A stretch of 64,000 nucleotides of DNA, taken from NCBI RefSeq assembly GCF_014196845.1, contig NZ_JACIEM010000001.1, forward strand, positions 1,488,001 through 1,552,000, given 5' to 3'. This stretch comes from Aurantimonas endophytica. Its GTDB lineage: Bacteria; Pseudomonadota; Alphaproteobacteria; Rhizobiales; Rhizobiaceae. Both the position numbers and the translations under genes were made by a program. Position 1 is the first letter of the stretch. Every line of letters starts with the position of its first letter. Positions 62,191-64,000 of the stretch are shown in pieces. The notes below the pieces were generated by a model. It was not told where the DNA came from, searched no databases, and saw nothing but the letters and a program-made list of their open reading frames with translations.

Positions 62191-63972
62191 ATGTCCAGCA
62201 TCCCCGTCCGGGAAGGCCGTCGCTTCCAGCTCATCCTGATCAAGCCGTCGCACTACGACGACGACGGCTACGTCATCCGCTGGTGGCGGGCGATGATCCC
62301 CTCCAACTCGCTCGCCGCCCTCTACGGCATCGCCCTCGATTGCGCCGAACGCGAGGCTCTTGGACCCGGCATTGCCATCGACATCACGGTGATCGACGAG
62401 ACCAACACGCGGGTCGATGTCGAGGCGCTGTGCGAGAAGCTCCAGCGCCAAGGCGGGTTCGGGCTGGTGGCGCTCGTCGGTGTCCAGTCGAACCAGTATC
62501 CCCGTGCGCTGGACATCGCCCGGCCGTTCCGCACGGCGGGATTTCCCGTCGCCATCGGCGGGTTCCACGTCTCCGGCTGCCTGTCGATGCTGGACGGGCA
62601 GGCCGTCGAGCTCGACGCCTGCCGCGAGATGGGCATCGCGATGTTCGCCGGCGAGGCGGAGGGCCGGCTCGACGCGGTCCTGCGGGATGCGGCGGCGGGG
62701 CAGCTGGCCCCGCTCTACGACTTCATGAACGACCTGCCCAGCATCGAGGGCGCACCGCCGCCCTTCCTGCCGAAGCAGTACGTCTCGCAGACGCTCGGTC
62801 TCAGCTCCAGCTTCGATGCCGGCCGCGGTTGCCCCTATCAGTGCTCGTTCTGCACCATCATCAATGTCCAAGGCCGCAAGTCGCGCTTCCGCACCGCCGA
62901 CGACGTCGAGCAGCTGGTGCGGCTCAACTGGGCGCAGGGCATCCACAAATTCTTCATCACCGACGACAATTTCGCCCGCAACAAGGAATGGGAGCCGATC
63001 TTCGATCGCCTCATCGAGTTGCGCGAGAAGGACGGCATCCCGCTCGGCCTGATGATCCAAGTCGACACGCTCTGCCACAAGATCGAGAACTTCGTCGAAA
63101 AGGCCAAGCGCGCCGGTGTCACCCGCGTCTTCATCGGGCTGGAGAACGTCAATCCGGACAATCTCGCCGCCGCCAAGAAGCGCCAGAACAAGATCACCGA
63201 GTACCGCAAGATGCTGCTCGCCTGGAAGGCACAGGGCATCATCACGCTGGCCGGCTACATCCTCGGCTTTCCGGCCGACACGCCCGAGACGATCAGGCGC
63301 GACATCGCGATCATCCAGGAAGAACTGCCGCTCGACATCATCGAGTTCTTCGTTTTGACGCCGCTGCCGGGTTCGGAGGACCACCAGACGCTCTGGCGCA
63401 AGGGCGAGGCGATGGATCTCGACCTCAACATCTACGACGTCGAGCATGTCTGTGCCGCGCACCCGAAGATGTCCAAGGACGAGTGGGAGGCGATCTATCG
63501 CGAGGCCTGGGCACTCTATTACACGCCGCGGCACATGCGCACGCTCATCCGCCGCGCCGTCGCGACGGGCGTGCCGGTGGCAAGCCTGGTGAAGGTGCTG
63601 GTGTCGTTCGCGACGACGGTCCCGCTGGAGAACGTCCATCCGCTGCAGGGCGGCCTGCTGCGCCTCAAGCACCCGTCCGAGCGCCGGCCGGAAATGCCGC
63701 GGGAGCATGCACTGGTATTTTGGCCGCGCTTCGCCGGGCAGACGGTGATCAAGCACCTGCGCCTCGCCGGCACGATCGTCCGGCTGACGGCGACGGCGCT
63801 GTGGATTGCCCGGGACCCGGCGACGCGCCGCTACATGGACCGCGCCCTCACGCCGGTGGACGAGGAGGGCGACGCCTCGCTCGAGCTTTTCACCAAGACC
63901 ACCGGGGGCCAGGCGAGCGTGACGCACATGAAAAAGGTCGCGCGGCTGACCGGCGCCGGGCGCGCCGCCTGA
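62191..63972 (+). CDS. B12-binding-type radical SAM protein of unknown substrate
   Basis: About 593 aa. An N-terminal Rossmann-like region of the cobalamin-binding class (residues ~10-160: LILIKPSHYDDDGYVIRWWRAMIPSNSLAALYGIALDC, GFPVAIGGFHVSG) has no clear DxHxxG cobalamin loop. The radical SAM barrel follows with the cluster motif CPYQCSFC (Cys 214, 218, 221), then FFITDDNFARNK and GYILGFPADTPETI. A C-terminal tail of ~120 residues lacks known motifs. Start chosen at the ATG with GAGG six bases upstream; the ATG one codon earlier is too close. Monocistronic, no partner genes visible. Confidence 0.86.
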   Translation: MSSIPVREGRRFQLILIKPSHYDDDGYVIRWWRAMIPSNSLAALYGIALDCAEREALGPGIAIDITVIDETNTRVDVEALCEKLQRQGGFGLVALVGVQSNQYPRALDIARPFRTAGFPVAIGGFHVSGCLSMLDGQAVELDACREMGIAMFAGEAEGRLDAVLRDAAAGQLAPLYDFMNDLPSIEGAPPPFLPKQYVSQTLGLSSSFDAGRGCPYQCSFCTIINVQGRKSRFRTADDVEQLVRLNWAQGIHKFFITDDNFARNKEWEPIFDRLIELREKDGIPLGLMIQVDTLCHKIENFVEKAKRAGVTRVFIGLENVNPDNLAAAKKRQNKITEYRKMLLAWKAQGIITLAGYILGFPADTPETIRRDIAIIQEELPLDIIEFFVLTPLPGSEDHQTLWRKGEAMDLDLNIYDVEHVCAAHPKMSKDEWEAIYREAWALYYTPRHMRTLIRRAVATGVPVASLVKVLVSFATTVPLENVHPLQGGLLRLKHPSERRPEMPREHALVFWPRFAGQTVIKHLRLAGTIVRLTATALWIARDPATRRYMDRALTPVDEEGDASLELFTKTTGGQASVTHMKKVARLTGAGRAA

Positions 63973-64000
63973 AGCGGGCCTTTCGCCCGTGCCGCATCCC

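Overview
The window is about 64 kb of high-GC chromosome from an alphaproteobacterium, most likely a member of the Hyphomicrobiales (Rhizobiales). The marks are a fused trpE(G) gene behind a trpL leader, a choXWV operon, a putA gene paired with an Lrp-type putR, and a complete PhyR-NepR-EcfG general stress response (GSR) locus. A family such as Aurantimonadaceae is possible but I cannot fix it. Genes are dense, on both strands, and many operon junctions are ATGA or GTGA stop-start overlaps. I see no prophage, transposase, CRISPR array, rRNA or tRNA.

Layout. 0-9 kb: cca (cut by the left edge), a Nudix hydrolase and a DUF1285 protein on the minus strand, divergent from a MoxR/DUF58/DUF4159/membrane-protein operon. 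9-14 kb: a solitary HNH nuclease with an uncharacterised N-terminal domain, a GNAT acetyltransferase, a glutathionyl-hydroquinone reductase-like GST, a second Nudix hydrolase, a metallophosphoesterase, then a cluster of hairpin repeats. 14-25 kb: an alpha/beta hydrolase, an acetolactate-synthase-like enzyme and leuA in one overlapping operon with a possible Leu-rich leader; an HWE-type kinase; a CDF transporter; trpE(G) with its trpL attenuator; opgG/opgD. 25-32 kb: an FbpA/AEP-type ABC transporter behind a PHO-box-like site, its ATPase gene facing it on the other strand; a GluR0-like ligand-gated channel; a REP pair; fhs. 33-47 kb: putA/putR, choXWV, a 28-aa membrane peptide with a PgpA-like gene, a five-gene dipeptide-type ABC operon and the Mrp/ApbC carrier. 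47-64 kb: a HugZ-like protein, three small lipoproteins, the GSR core (HWE kinase, phyR, nepR, ecfG), a run of small envelope and stress proteins, an RND efflux pair and a B12-type radical SAM protein.

How the parts fit. The best-supported new observation is a set of GGAAC-N16/17-(C)GTT motifs, the known EcfG promoter pattern. They lie upstream of nepR-ecfG, of the DUF883-like/holin-like pair, of the DUF1328 gene, of the PRC-barrel gene and of the glycine-zipper lipoprotein gene. Weaker CATT versions precede phyR and another small lipoprotein gene. About 7 kb around the sigma factor therefore looks like a compact local GSR regulon of envelope proteins. One of these predicted transcripts starts with a 42-nt nested palindrome.

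No wholly novel defence or metabolic system is evident. The least explained loci are the HNH protein, the GluR0-like channel, the radical SAM protein and the small GSR-linked proteins.
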